In this document: positions 7,640-16,343 of the stretch, one piece after another
How positions within the stretch are numbered: the stretch's first letter is position 1
How the letters are laid out: every line of letters starts with the position of its first letter
Origin: CAZQRP01 sp964596125
Lineage (GTDB): Bacteria; Chloroflexota; Dehalococcoidia; GIF9; UBA5629
Length of the DNA stretch: 21,951 nucleotides
Direction: 5' to 3'
Assembly: GCA_964596125.1 (NCBI GenBank)
Contig: CAZQRP010000034.1
Location: forward strand, 1 to 21,951
Notes under the pieces: generated by a model
Seen by the model: only the letters and a program-made list of their open reading frames with translations
Told to the model about the DNA's origin: nothing
The model's database searches: none
Made by a program: the position numbers and the translations under genes

Positions 7640-7798
7640 GTGTCGAAAAAGAACAGCATCAAGATAGAATTTGATGAAGAAAGTCGGGACTACTACATAA
7701 TCTGACGATCTATTATTGTCGGCGCAGGTCAGACAAGGTACCAGGCCCTGGAAGACTTGAGAGAAGCAGAACATTACAGTGTGGATACAATTGATTGA
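7640..7798 (+). pseudogene. Small conserved-looking ORF interrupted by in-frame TGA
   Basis: From a GTG at 7640 (AAAGGA 9 bases upstream) the frame reads VSKKNSIKIEFDEESRDYYI then I, hits TGA at 7703-7705, and continues RSIIVGAGQTRYQALEDLRE to a TGA at 7796. Composition on both sides is protein-like and the same frame is kept. The simplest reading is a 53-codon gene with one nonsense change, possibly a former TGG. The part after the stop resembles small HicB-like or uncharacterised proteins with an 'ALEDLREA' helix, though that is a weak resemblance. It lies 22 bp after padR and before a membrane protein. Recoding of the TGA is a less likely alternative. Confidence 0.5.
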
Positions 7799-7839
7799 TT
7801 TGAAGTTAATGGATAATAACAGGGGAAAGGAGAACTACT

Positions 7840-8034
7840 ATGGGCTATTTCACTATACTGGCAGCTATTCCCGGATTCTTTCTGAGTTCATTCTTCTTCA
7901 TGCTTTTATGGGGAGTAATTGCTCCTAAAATAGGTCTGGCTGGCATTGACTATCCGATGGCCATGTTGATGACCATCACACTGTGGTTGGCAGTAGCACC
8001 TCTGGCGGCGGCAGCCGGTAGAAGAGGAAAGTAG
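7840..8034 (+). CDS. Small two-helix membrane protein
   Basis: This is a 64-residue hydrophobic protein with two predicted membrane helices, about residues 5-28 and 38-59, joined by a short APKIGLAGIDYP loop and ending in a basic RRGK tail. That tail suggests a cytoplasmic C-terminus. A strong AAAGGAG site precedes the ATG at 7840. I do not recognise the family. Its position behind padR suggests it may be under PadR control. Confidence 0.65.
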   Translation: MGYFTILAAIPGFFLSSFFFMLLWGVIAPKIGLAGIDYPMAMLMTITLWLAVAPLAAAAGRRGK

Positions 8035-8190
8035 GTAGCAGTAAGAAAGGTACATACCTGAATTTTACTTCGGAGATGCTGTGCCAGAATGGTCGAGTCA
8101 GGCCACAGTGCCTTACCAACCCGGTACATGAAAAGAAATACGTGGCTTGTGTTGATGTTACCGGCTGTTGGATGAGCAAAACTATCTCAG

Positions 8191-10206
8191 TTACCCATCT
8201 TTGCCTAATGCTTCGACAACCAGCTCGCTCAGGTCCTTGACTCGTAAGGTTTCTTCCGCCTCCTTGGCTTTTACACCATCCTCGAACATTGTCAAACAAT
8301 ATGGGCAGGCCGTTGCTACGATGTCCACTCTGGCCTGAATTATCTCCTCGACCCTCCGTTCATTAACACGTTTGCCAGGGTCCTCTTCCATCCATATATG
8401 GCCACCGCCTCCGCCGCAACAAAAGCTTCTCGTCCCTGAGCGACCGAGCTCCCTGCCTGTAGTCCCGCCGATAGACCTCAATATTGCCCTGGGTTCCTGA
8501 TAAATATCGTTGTAACGTCCAAGATAGCATGAATCGTGATATGCAACCCTCCTGCCATCCAAGATGCCACACTTCAGTTTGCCATCGCGGATCAAGTCCG
8601 CAATAAACTGCGTATGGTGAATTACCTCGAAGTCGCCACCGAATTGTGGGTACTCATACTTTAGACTGTTGAAGCAATGGGGACAAGTGGTGAGGATCTT
8701 TCTGACATTATGTGCCTTAAGGATCTCGATATTATTTTGGCAGATTGTCTGGAACAGGTATTCGTCTCCCATTCTTCGAGCCGGATCGCCACAACACTTC
8801 TCTTCGTCGCCGAGTACTGCACAATTTACTCCTGCTGCCTGTAATATCTTAGCCATAGCTCTGGATACACTCATGTTCCTGTCTTCGAGGGCCGCACTAC
8901 AGCCTACCCAGTACAGCATATCAGAGTTATTATTCTCCGCCATCACCTGTAATTCCAAACCTTCGAACCAGGTGGTCCTCGTCGCGGTAGTTCCTCTCCA
9001 TGGATGCCCTCTGTCTCCCAGGCTTTTGAGCGTATTTTGAACATCTTTGGGCAACTGGCCCCTCTCCATGGCTAGATTGCGGCGCATATCTATTATCTTA
9101 TCGATATGCTCGATGTAGACCGGGCATGCTTGCATGCAGGCACGGCAGGTGGTGCAATCCCAGATTACCTCGTCCGTAATTACTTCGGAAATCATATCTT
9201 TACGAGACTCAACGGGCTTTCTCAGCAGAGGTACAGGATATACCTCATTGAGATGGTCTTTCAGGTTTAAAATGACCTGCTTGGGATTGAGCGCTTTACC
9301 ACTGAAATAGGCAGGACAAGCATCCTGGCAGCGCCCGCAGCTGGTGCAAGCATCCAGGTCAAGGAGCTGCTTCCAGCTAAACTCCTCGATCTTAGACACA
9401 CCAAACTGCTCTGTGGACTCAAAATCTATGGGAGTTAGCGCTCCTTTGGGTTTGAGTGAGCGGAAAAAGACATTCAATGGAGATACGACGATATGCTGTA
9501 ATTTAGAAAAGACCAGACCGAAATAAATAATGGCACCGATGACTAGCGCCGAATGGAACCACCATAAAGACCTGTGCCAGAACATAAGTGCGTCCTGGCT
9601 CATGCCAGCAAAGGCTTTGGCGAAGACAAATCCGCCCGGGGACCAGACTGCCCAGTCAGGGTGAATGTTGATTTCGGTAGCTGCCTGTCGTAGTCCTTCA
9701 ACCAGGTAACCAGTAAAAAGTATCACTATAATCAACGCCATCACGATGCCATCGTCGAGTATGGTATTCAGCCTCTCGGGTTTCCAGATGTAACGGCGGT
9801 AGGCAGCCATGATTATCCCAATAAGAATCAGGAGGCCGCCAATATCAACTATGAGTGAGAACCACAGGTAGGGAGCACCAGTTACATGATGACCGATGTA
9901 ATGGGTGACAGCATCAATAGCCGCAGCCAAAAGGAGTATGACACAGCCCCAGAAGATAACCAGGTGCATAATCCCGGGGTAGAGATCGCGAAGAAAGCGC
10001 CGGTGGGCTAAAATATCCACAACTGCGGTGCGGATGAAGACCAGTATTCTTTTGCTTATGTTCTTAGAGCAGTCATCTGGCTTTCCTACTTGCCATAGCT
10101 TATAGCGCCGGTAGATACTGAACACCCAGAAAGCTACGGCAATAGCTGCCAATATGTAAAGCACGTAATTGTACGGTATATTCCAGAATATTTCTCGGGA
10201 TGGCAA
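8191..10206 (-). CDS. Membrane-bound HdrD-like Fe-S oxidoreductase
   Basis: This 671-residue fusion has a NarI/HdrE-like membrane domain of about five helices (residues 13-240), with possible heme ligands H82, H211 and H218. A dicluster ferredoxin follows (CTSCGRCQDAC at 287-297, CTTCRACMQAC at 351-361). Two CCG domains complete it (C436, C471-C472, C508/C511, and C560, C597-C598, C634/C637), as in HdrD and DsrK. It probably passes electrons between the quinone pool and a cytoplasmic partner, but the substrate is not known and heterodisulfide is only a family name. The start is TTG at 10206, as no ATG or GTG lies before the in-frame upstream stop and the first helix begins soon after. It is a single-gene unit convergent with 7840-8034. 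Confidence 0.9.
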   Translation of the reverse strand: MPSREIFWNIPYNYVLYILAAIAVAFWVFSIYRRYKLWQVGKPDDCSKNISKRILVFIRTAVVDILAHRRFLRDLYPGIMHLVIFWGCVILLLAAAIDAVTHYIGHHVTGAPYLWFSLIVDIGGLLILIGIIMAAYRRYIWKPERLNTILDDGIVMALIIVILFTGYLVEGLRQAATEINIHPDWAVWSPGGFVFAKAFAGMSQDALMFWHRSLWWFHSALVIGAIIYFGLVFSKLQHIVVSPLNVFFRSLKPKGALTPIDFESTEQFGVSKIEEFSWKQLLDLDACTSCGRCQDACPAYFSGKALNPKQVILNLKDHLNEVYPVPLLRKPVESRKDMISEVITDEVIWDCTTCRACMQACPVYIEHIDKIIDMRRNLAMERGQLPKDVQNTLKSLGDRGHPWRGTTATRTTWFEGLELQVMAENNNSDMLYWVGCSAALEDRNMSVSRAMAKILQAAGVNCAVLGDEEKCCGDPARRMGDEYLFQTICQNNIEILKAHNVRKILTTCPHCFNSLKYEYPQFGGDFEVIHHTQFIADLIRDGKLKCGILDGRRVAYHDSCYLGRYNDIYQEPRAILRSIGGTTGRELGRSGTRSFCCGGGGGHIWMEEDPGKRVNERRVEEIIQARVDIVATACPYCLTMFEDGVKAKEAEETLRVKDLSELVVEALGKDG

Positions 10207-11295
10207 AAGTGATCTCTCTTTACTTTAGAACAACTCAAGAATATTTACTAATCAAGGAAAAATGATACACTGCACCATGCATAGTTGTCAAACCGTTATG
10301 GGCTCTTTGTCAAATAGTGTGGAAATAGCTTTGAGATGGTACAAACCACAGGATCATTTTTCTCCACTGGACCTCCACGTTTTCCAGACCGTAGGAGATT
10401 CGTTTGAGCATCTCGCCAATGAGATACATTCCCTTTTGGATGAAAAATATCTTCACTTTTGTATGTGAGAGGAGTTGGAGGAATACTTTTGCTTTCTGAC
10501 CATTAAAGAACTAGGGGAGTGCGAGTATTATGAGTCTCGCGCCACTGGCGAAACACATCATCATATTTCATGGTTGTTGGCAGGACAGTACTCAGCGAAC
10601 ACATTTAGGGCAAGTTAAGCCATAGTTGCTCAATCAGAGAAAAGACTACTTATGTTAATCAATCCTTAAAACGAATATTGAAGTTGCTCACTATGAAACA
10701 TTCTCTCGTTTTAACCTTCGGGTGCAACGATAGCGAGAATTGTTGTCGTATAAACATACTGGTATTTTACAACCTGCCTATCTAGCCCCCTATTTACAAA
10801 GGTGTAGTTTGAATGACATAATAAGTCATTTACTGTTGATGGCCGGACAAACCTTAAAATAAATGAACTCTATCTTAATAATCAAAAGACATGGCTAGAA
10901 CGGTCGTCTTCACTACAGGCCAGGGCAATATAGATCCCGGTCGGCTAATACAGTAGGAATTGTGAGGACAAGGGGATTTCAAAAGATTTGATGGAACAGA
11001 CTGGTATATTGAAACAGGTGCCCCCACGATTTGTACTTCAGGCGCAGGATAATACCCTTTTACAAAATGGATTATAAGTTGATTTCGGGTGGTCACAAAT
11101 GTATTCGAAACACATAAACAATAGAAACTGTTAAATCTAACAATGGATAATTTTAAGAAGTATGGAGGTGTAATATAAGGAATACAATTACAGTTCTCAA
11201 TCGATTCTTATAGAGAAGATACCATAAAGGCGGAGATTTCAAATCTGAAATGAGAAGTTGAACTAAATAAGGTTTACTGCTGTTAGGAGGTTTAA
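10207..11295. other. 1.1-kb gene-poor region with decayed sequence
   Basis: No convincing gene is present. Bases 10303-10325 (GGCTCTTTGTCAAATAGTGT then GG) resemble the terminal repeat of ISL3-family insertion sequences, but no transposase or opposite end was found. Around 10892-10960 a plus-strand frame starts MARTVVFTTGQGNIDPGRLI and stops at a TAG, looking like a broken gene. Small dyads occur at 10521-10540 (GCGAG/CTCGC) and 11234-11246 (AGATTT-C-AAATCT). The promoter of the hydrolase at 11296 was not identified. Confidence 0.5.
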
Positions 11296-12978
11296 ATGAA
11301 ACATGAAAAGGGGTCTCAACCGATATATAAAGTAAAGACAGACAAGAATGTATATGTTGAGATGCGTGATGGAGTTCGCGTGGCAGTTGATGTCTATCGT
11401 CCTGATGCCGAAGGGAAATTCCCGGCATTGCTCGCAATGGCGGTGTATGGCAAGGACCTGCAGGTCTTACCCATTCCTCCTCAGATAAAACCGGACTCTC
11501 TTATTTGGGACGGATGTATTGAAGCCGGAAATACCGAGTACATAGTGTCGAGAGGCTATGCCCATATTATCGCAGACGCGCGGGGAACAGGTGACTCTGA
11601 AGGAGAGCATGTCGGCATGTTCGATAGGAGCGAATCCCAGGATGGCTATGACCTTGTCGAGTGGATTGCCGGACAGCCCTGGTGTGATGGCAACGTAGGA
11701 ATGATTGGGATATCATACTACGGGACTGAACAACTCTTTGTTGCTGCTGAGCAACCGCCGCATCTTAAGGCTATCTTTCCCTTTGAGGTATGGTATGACC
11801 TGTATCGCCAGATTGCTACGAGTGAAGGTGTTATCAACCCGCTTATATATCGGCTATTTAGTGGACGTGGTATGGACCCGGGACCGACAAACGGGAGTGG
11901 TTTCGCTCCGAGAAATGTCGTATCTGCTACCATGAAGAATTTGCCTGAGAAAGAGCTGGAGAGTTTATTTCAAGAGAGGCTTAACGATCCCGATCTGCGA
12001 AAGTATAGTATCTACTGGAGCGTACTCAGATATCCGACGAAAAATCCTCTCTTTGCCGACTTCCTGCTGAATCCGGAGGATGGACCATTTTATCGGGGAA
12101 GAACTCCGTATACGAAATATGACAGAATAAAGATACCATTTTACACGGGTGGCCCGTGGAGCCTTTTCTGTCCTGAGGGAGCGTTTGGTCTTTTTCTTGA
12201 AGTTGACTCGCCCAAGAAGGTGCTCATGGTCCCTCCAAGCAGCGTAGAACGGCCGTGGCATGAATATCACAATGAGTTGATAAGGTGGTATGATTATTGG
12301 CTTAAGGGAATAGACACAGGGATTCTGGATGAGCCGCCGATAAAGATCTTTGTCATGGGAACCAACGAGTGGCGCTTTGAGCATGAGTGGCCCCTGGCAA
12401 GGACCAAGTGGACAAACTTCTATCTCCGCAGTTGGGGACGTCTGTCGCAAGAGCAACCAGTGCTGGATGAAAGTCCGGATTGTTTTGTCCAGGAACCCCT
12501 GTACCAGACTTCGCAGGTCAATTCGGTCAAATACCGGACTGCTCCTTTGCCTCAGGACCTGGAGGTTACCGGTCCTATGACATTGTATCTTTACGCTTCA
12601 ATTGATACCGATGATACGAATTGGTTCGTAAAACTGAAAGACGTAGATGAATACGGTTCACCGAGGCAACTAACGGGGAACTGGCTTAAAGCATCACACA
12701 GGGCTCTTGATAAGGATAAGTCAAAGACCTGGCTACCGTGGCATTTGCATACACAGCGAGAACCGGTCTCACCGGATGTAGTTTACGAGTATGCAATCGG
12801 GCTGTCTCCGATGTCAAATATCTTCAAGGCAAGACACCGTGTTGAGCTGGAAATTGCCAGTATTGATACTGTCCCTGGTGGCCTGCATGTGTGTAGCAGC
12901 AAAACGACACTGCACAGGATTCATCACGATAAAAACTATGCATCATACTTGCTTTTGCCGGTAATTCCGCAGGATTAG
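11296..12978 (+). CDS. CocE/NonD (S15) family alpha/beta hydrolase
   Basis: This 560-residue protein has the X-Pro dipeptidyl-peptidase/cocaine-esterase fold. The alpha/beta-hydrolase domain opens with VEMRDGVRVAVDVYRPDAEG and has the oxyanion-region motif DARGTGDSEG. The nucleophile is S140 in GISYYG, and a candidate catalytic His is H322 in RPWHEYHNE. The C-terminal jelly-roll domain starts near residue 375. The usual WYD motif holding the catalytic Asp is replaced here by GGPWSLF (about residues 285-291), so the acid seems missing or moved. AGGAGG is 7-8 bases before the ATG. No signal peptide is seen. It probably hydrolyses an ester or amide of a small organic compound, and the substrate is unknown. 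The SDR gene follows after 118 bp. Confidence 0.88.
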   Translation: MKHEKGSQPIYKVKTDKNVYVEMRDGVRVAVDVYRPDAEGKFPALLAMAVYGKDLQVLPIPPQIKPDSLIWDGCIEAGNTEYIVSRGYAHIIADARGTGDSEGEHVGMFDRSESQDGYDLVEWIAGQPWCDGNVGMIGISYYGTEQLFVAAEQPPHLKAIFPFEVWYDLYRQIATSEGVINPLIYRLFSGRGMDPGPTNGSGFAPRNVVSATMKNLPEKELESLFQERLNDPDLRKYSIYWSVLRYPTKNPLFADFLLNPEDGPFYRGRTPYTKYDRIKIPFYTGGPWSLFCPEGAFGLFLEVDSPKKVLMVPPSSVERPWHEYHNELIRWYDYWLKGIDTGILDEPPIKIFVMGTNEWRFEHEWPLARTKWTNFYLRSWGRLSQEQPVLDESPDCFVQEPLYQTSQVNSVKYRTAPLPQDLEVTGPMTLYLYASIDTDDTNWFVKLKDVDEYGSPRQLTGNWLKASHRALDKDKSKTWLPWHLHTQREPVSPDVVYEYAIGLSPMSNIFKARHRVELEIASIDTVPGGLHVCSSKTTLHRIHHDKNYASYLLLPVIPQD

Positions 12979-13096
12979 CGGTACGGATGGTTAACAGTAA
13001 CCTGTAGTAAAGTAAATCAGGTGTATGCTGTCCAATATTGATAAATAATATCCAACTTATATTAAGTCTTAGGTGCAGAGCAAGAAGGAGGGTAAA

Positions 13097-13906
13097 ATGA
13101 CCACTGGAGTACATTCCCCTTTTAGTCTTACTGGTAAGGTAGCGATGGTTACCGGTGGAGGCAGCGGTTTGGGGCGTGAATTTTGCGAAGTGCTTGCTGA
13201 GTTTGGAGCTGATGTTGTATGTCCCGACCTTTACAAAGATCGTGCTGAGGAGACTTGTGAATTAATAAAAAAGTGTGGACATAAGACACTGGCAATTGAA
13301 GCAGATGTTTCCAAATATGACCAGGTCCAATCAATGTTCAAGCAGTTGAAAGACACCTTCGGCAGGCTTGATGTACTGGTAAACAATGCTGGCATTACAA
13401 CGCCTTCAATAGTTATCGATCAAATCGATATAGACGAGTGGCATAGAGTACTAAATGTCAACCTGCATGGCGTTTTCTATTGTATGAAAGAAGGCCTTCA
13501 TCTCATGATGGAGCAGAAGAAAGGCTCGATCATCAATATCGCATCTATAGCCGGACTCCGTGCGGTGGACCCTGATATCGGTGCAATGGCGCCTTATTTG
13601 GCAGCCAAGTTCGCCGTAGTTGGGCTTACTAAACAAGGTGCTGCTGAATACGGACGTCATGGCATCCGTGTAAATTGCATTGCTCCGGGATGGTATATCG
13701 GGACGAGACTCGGAGTGGATGCAGGAATTAAGCGGAGTGAGGAGGAACGTGATGCATGGATGCAAGTACTGGCTTCAAAAACTCCTATGAAGCGGACAGG
13801 TCAACCGAAAGAGCTTCGGGGTTTGCTGCTTTTCCTGGCCTCGGATAGTTCAAGCTTCGTAACCGGGGAGGTAATAGCTAATGATGGAGGCTGGACCTGC
13901 TGGTGA
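13097..13906 (+). CDS. Short-chain dehydrogenase/reductase (SDR)
   Basis: This is a 269-residue classical SDR. The cofactor motif TGGGSGLG is at residues 19-26, NNAG at 96-99, and the catalytic S150, Y167 and K171 (YLAAK) are all present. D44 after the second beta strand suggests preference for NAD(H). An intact C-terminus with SSSFVTGEVIANDGGW completes the family pattern. I chose the ATG at 13097 because AAGGAGGG sits directly upstream; the GTG at 13073 lacks such a site. It lies between a CocE-like hydrolase and a SixA-like phosphatase on the same strand and may oxidise an alcohol released by the hydrolase. That link is inferred. Confidence 0.93.
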   Translation: MTTGVHSPFSLTGKVAMVTGGGSGLGREFCEVLAEFGADVVCPDLYKDRAEETCELIKKCGHKTLAIEADVSKYDQVQSMFKQLKDTFGRLDVLVNNAGITTPSIVIDQIDIDEWHRVLNVNLHGVFYCMKEGLHLMMEQKKGSIINIASIAGLRAVDPDIGAMAPYLAAKFAVVGLTKQGAAEYGRHGIRVNCIAPGWYIGTRLGVDAGIKRSEEERDAWMQVLASKTPMKRTGQPKELRGLLLFLASDSSSFVTGEVIANDGGWTCW

Positions 13907-13947
13907 TGTGAGACTGCAAACCGGTACGGCAGAAAAGGAGGTGGCCA

Positions 13948-14415
13948 ATGCAGGTGTATCTAGTACAGCATGGGGAAGCTAAACCGGAGTCGGAAGATCC
14001 GGAGCGTTCTTTAACAGATAAAGGCAGAAGCGAGGTGGAGGCGGTAGCCCGCCATATAGCTGTTGCCGGAGTAAGCGTCCACCGTATCTTCCATTCCGGG
14101 AAGCTCAGGGCAAAACAAACAGCAGAACTTTTTGCCCGTTATCTTCAACCGGCTCAGGGCGTTTCAGAGAAAAGCGGTCTCGGGCCTATGGACGATCCCG
14201 GTGAAGTGAGACAGATGGTAGAGCAAGCTGAACAATCGGTAATGCTCGTGGGACATCTCCCTCATCTGACTAGACTGGCCTCCTTACTTATCATCGATAA
14301 TCCTGATAAGGAGGTAATCAAGTTTAAGATGGGTGGTGTTGTCTGCCTCGGAATGACAGACGGCGCATGGTCACTAGACTGGATACTTCCCCCGGAGCTT
14401 GCTGCAAGGAGCTAA
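13948..14415 (+). CDS. SixA-like histidine phosphatase
   Basis: This 155-residue protein of the phosphoglycerate-mutase superfamily is close to SixA, the phosphohistidine phosphatase. The motif is VQHGEA with phospho-accepting H8; the first residue of the usual RHG motif is Gln. R54 (GKLRAKQTAE) and H103 (VGHLPHL) are the other active-site residues. AAAAGGAGG precedes the ATG by 7 bases. It is 41 bp after the SDR and probably in the same operon, and it converges on the radical SAM gene 11 bases away. A target protein is not evident. Confidence 0.88.
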   Translation: MQVYLVQHGEAKPESEDPERSLTDKGRSEVEAVARHIAVAGVSVHRIFHSGKLRAKQTAELFARYLQPAQGVSEKSGLGPMDDPGEVRQMVEQAEQSVMLVGHLPHLTRLASLLIIDNPDKEVIKFKMGGVVCLGMTDGAWSLDWILPPELAARS

Positions 14416-14426
14416 GGAAAAACCGG

Positions 14427-15446
14427 TTACTCCAGGTGGGAATAAAACTCCTTTGGTCTCAGCTCTTCAAATTCTCCTGCCGCAGAGAGGTGTTTCCTTA
14501 TGTCTATACAGAGATGACATTTGGAAATGTAGCCTTCAGCTAACTCCCCGTAGCCAAATTCCCTGGCAAAATGGTAAAGCCCTTGAAAATCCTGTTCAAT
14601 TATGAACCGTAGTATTGGATGTTGGTCCAGGTCCACCCCTTCGTCCAAAAGCTCATTTAAGTGCTGGCAACTGCCCAGTGAGATACCGCCACAGTAGCCG
14701 GGCAAGTAATTCCCGTAGCTATCGAAATGGTTATGCCAGTTTCTCAGAAAAGATGGCTCGCATGGATTGTCGAAGAAACGTTCCATGGGATACTTGGTAT
14801 ACAATGCGTTGAGTCTGTAGGCTGCTCTTCCCATCAGGAACATCTCCACTCCTCTCGCCAGGTCTTCATGGTTTACCAAGTTCAGATAATCCTCGAGTAA
14901 ATATTTTCCTTTGATGCCCAGCTTTTTAAAGACGATGTAATAGCTCAACTGATAAATCATTAAATTTTCGCCGAATATTTCCCGAGCAGCTCTGATTCCC
15001 CTCTCTGTTCTTTCGAATGGCACATATTCCAGATAGTATGGATTGACCGAGATTAGAATTCCCTTAAGCCCCGCCCTTTTAAGCAAGAGGAGTTTTTCTC
15101 TCGTTACCATGTCATTGGTACACCAGTAGCAGTCCGTTTCAACAAATGTTGAAGGGATATTAAGCTCTTTGGCAATTTCCGCTGCCTTGAGCAAAAGCTG
15201 GAAATTTAGGAAGGGTTCTCCGCCGGTGAAGTGAAGTCCGTGGTTGAAGCTCACCCCGTCAGGTCCATATGGACTTGGCTTTATTCTACCGGCTAATTGG
15301 ACCAAAATAGTTACAAGCTGCTCCTCCGAAATCCGGCCCTTCCACTTTGGCGAGCAAGCATACATACAGTGGCGACACTCAGCGTTGCATTGGTAGGAAA
15401 GAAGCAGTCCCCCGGAGATTAGCCCTGGTAATTTTACTTTCCCCAT
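14427..15446 (-). CDS. Radical SAM protein with C-terminal cysteine cluster
   Basis: This is a 339-residue radical SAM enzyme. The cluster motif is C20-NAE-C24-RH-C27, with an extra C31, and TGGEP at 74-78 is the SAM-binding motif. Further cysteines at 106/109, 229, 252, 260 and 310/313 (KCHLC) could hold an auxiliary SPASM-like cluster. No signal or membrane segment is present. The ATG at 15446 has only a modest site (GAGG 6 bases away), and the reading frame stays open for 33 more codons upstream without an ATG, GTG or TTG, so the true start may differ. Neighbours on the same strand are a 34-residue ORF and a cupin. Function could be peptide maturation or activation of an enzyme. Confidence 0.85.
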   Translation of the reverse strand: MGKVKLPGLISGGLLLSYQCNAECRHCMYACSPKWKGRISEEQLVTILVQLAGRIKPSPYGPDGVSFNHGLHFTGGEPFLNFQLLLKAAEIAKELNIPSTFVETDCYWCTNDMVTREKLLLLKRAGLKGILISVNPYYLEYVPFERTERGIRAAREIFGENLMIYQLSYYIVFKKLGIKGKYLLEDYLNLVNHEDLARGVEMFLMGRAAYRLNALYTKYPMERFFDNPCEPSFLRNWHNHFDSYGNYLPGYCGGISLGSCQHLNELLDEGVDLDQHPILRFIIEQDFQGLYHFAREFGYGELAEGYISKCHLCIDIRKHLSAAGEFEELRPKEFYSHLE

Positions 15447-15578
15447 CTCAGTCCTCTGTTTCTTGCCTTTCCAGGTCAGGTCTTTTTCCGGAACACGGGC
15501 GATTTCTTCTTTAATGATGGTACTATCACAGCGAATATCTTGTCCTTGAGCCTTTTAATCCTGGCTGAACAGTTCTTG

Positions 15579-15683
15579 TCAGTTGATTCCGGTAGGCCTC
15601 TCAAATCTGTTTACTCTGGAACTGCCTGCCCCTCTACGAAATGCACTGAAGGAGAATCCTTGGTCAGCAAGGTTATCAATCAT
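15579..15683 (-). CDS. Possible 34-residue peptide between cupin and radical SAM genes
   Basis: An ATG at 15683, four bases after the cupin stop codon, opens a frame for MIDNLADQGFSFSAFRRGAG and 14 more residues, ending at TGA 15579-15581. The spacing suggests translational coupling to the cupin gene. The composition (Arg, Gly, Ser, Phe) is unusual and no domain is recognised. It could be a substrate peptide of the radical SAM enzyme downstream, a remnant of a longer gene, or chance. Confidence 0.3.
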   Translation of the reverse strand: MIDNLADQGFSFSAFRRGAGSSRVNRFERPTGIN

Positions 15684-15687
15684 ATCC

Positions 15688-16032
15688 TCAGGCTCGTGGC
15701 ATTGCCGCTGTAACCACTACAATGCAGTCTTCTGGTCCGTTATTTACCATACTATGAGGGAAGCCATAAGGAAGCCAGATAGCATCTCCAGCGGTCACCT
15801 GCTGTTCGTCATCTCCTACTCTCATCAGTGCCTGCCCTTTAAGAACGTAATAGATCTCTTCATAAGGATCGATATGTGCCTCCAGCATTTTGCCCGGTTT
15901 TAATTCCCCATGGGCAAAAAACAATATTCCTTGCAGTTCGCTGGCATCAAAGAGCATAGTAGCTGTCCCTCCACCATGTGCCAGGTACCATCGGTTTTGT
16001 ACCACTTCCTGCTTGATATTTCTCACAATCAT
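15688..16032 (-). CDS. Single-domain cupin protein
   Basis: This is a 114-residue cupin. Motif 1 is EAHIDPYEEIYYVLKG (residues 51-66) with metal ligands H53 and a Glu at 58 or 59. Motif 2 is GDAIWLPYGFPHSM with H93. It likely binds a divalent metal and acts as a small enzyme or sensor. The ATG at 16032 is preceded by AGGAGTGAAATTTA. It is divergent from the third Mo oxidoreductase across a 311-bp spacer, so the two may be co-regulated. Confidence 0.88.
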   Translation of the reverse strand: MIVRNIKQEVVQNRWYLAHGGGTATMLFDASELQGILFFAHGELKPGKMLEAHIDPYEEIYYVLKGQALMRVGDDEQQVTAGDAIWLPYGFPHSMVNNGPEDCIVVVTAAMPRA

Positions 16033-16069
16033 TAAATTTCACTCCTGTTCTTTTATTTAAGGCCAACCT

Positions 16070-16099
16070 ATTATCTCTCTTTATGTGCCAAAATGTAAA
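16070..16099 (-). promoter_or_regulatory. Possible promoter of the cupin gene
   Basis: On the minus strand TTTACA (16094-16099) and GATAAT (16070-16075) are separated by 18 bases, about 40 bases upstream of the cupin start. The -35 box is imperfect. Confidence 0.4.
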
Positions 16100-16239
16100 A
16101 ACCTGGTGAAATGGTCATTATGCTTCATTTTCTGTTTGCTGCTTAGAATATCATATGGACTTGTTGTCATATGCTGGAGTAAAAGGGGGTCTTTACAAGG
16201 GGTTAGAGTAGCAACGGGAATAATTTTTGTGTTATGGCA

Positions 16240-16267
16240 TTGACAGGAACGAAAAGACGTTTATAAT
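16240..16267 (+). promoter_or_regulatory. Sigma-70-type promoter of the third Mo oxidoreductase
   Basis: TTGACA at 16240-16245 and a perfect TATAAT at 16262-16267 are separated by 16 bases. The predicted leader is about 70 bases and carries a strong AAGGAGGG site. About 80 bases upstream TCATATG occurs twice near 16151-16173, a possible regulator site shared with the divergent cupin. Confidence 0.75.
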
Positions 16268-16343
16268 GAGAACACTGCACGTGAGATGTCCTGACTATAA
16301 AGCGACACACTGTCGGAGAAAGCATGAGTAAGGAGGGAATACA

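Noticed and set aside
7640..7798. Alternative genetic code with TGA read as Trp
   Set aside because: Several intact genes in the window end normally at TGA (for example 3454-3456 and the SDR at 13904-13906), so a general reassignment is not supported.
10262..10468. 68-residue plus-strand open frame
   Set aside because: No ribosome-binding site or domain, and it overlaps an ISL3-like repeat in a degraded region.
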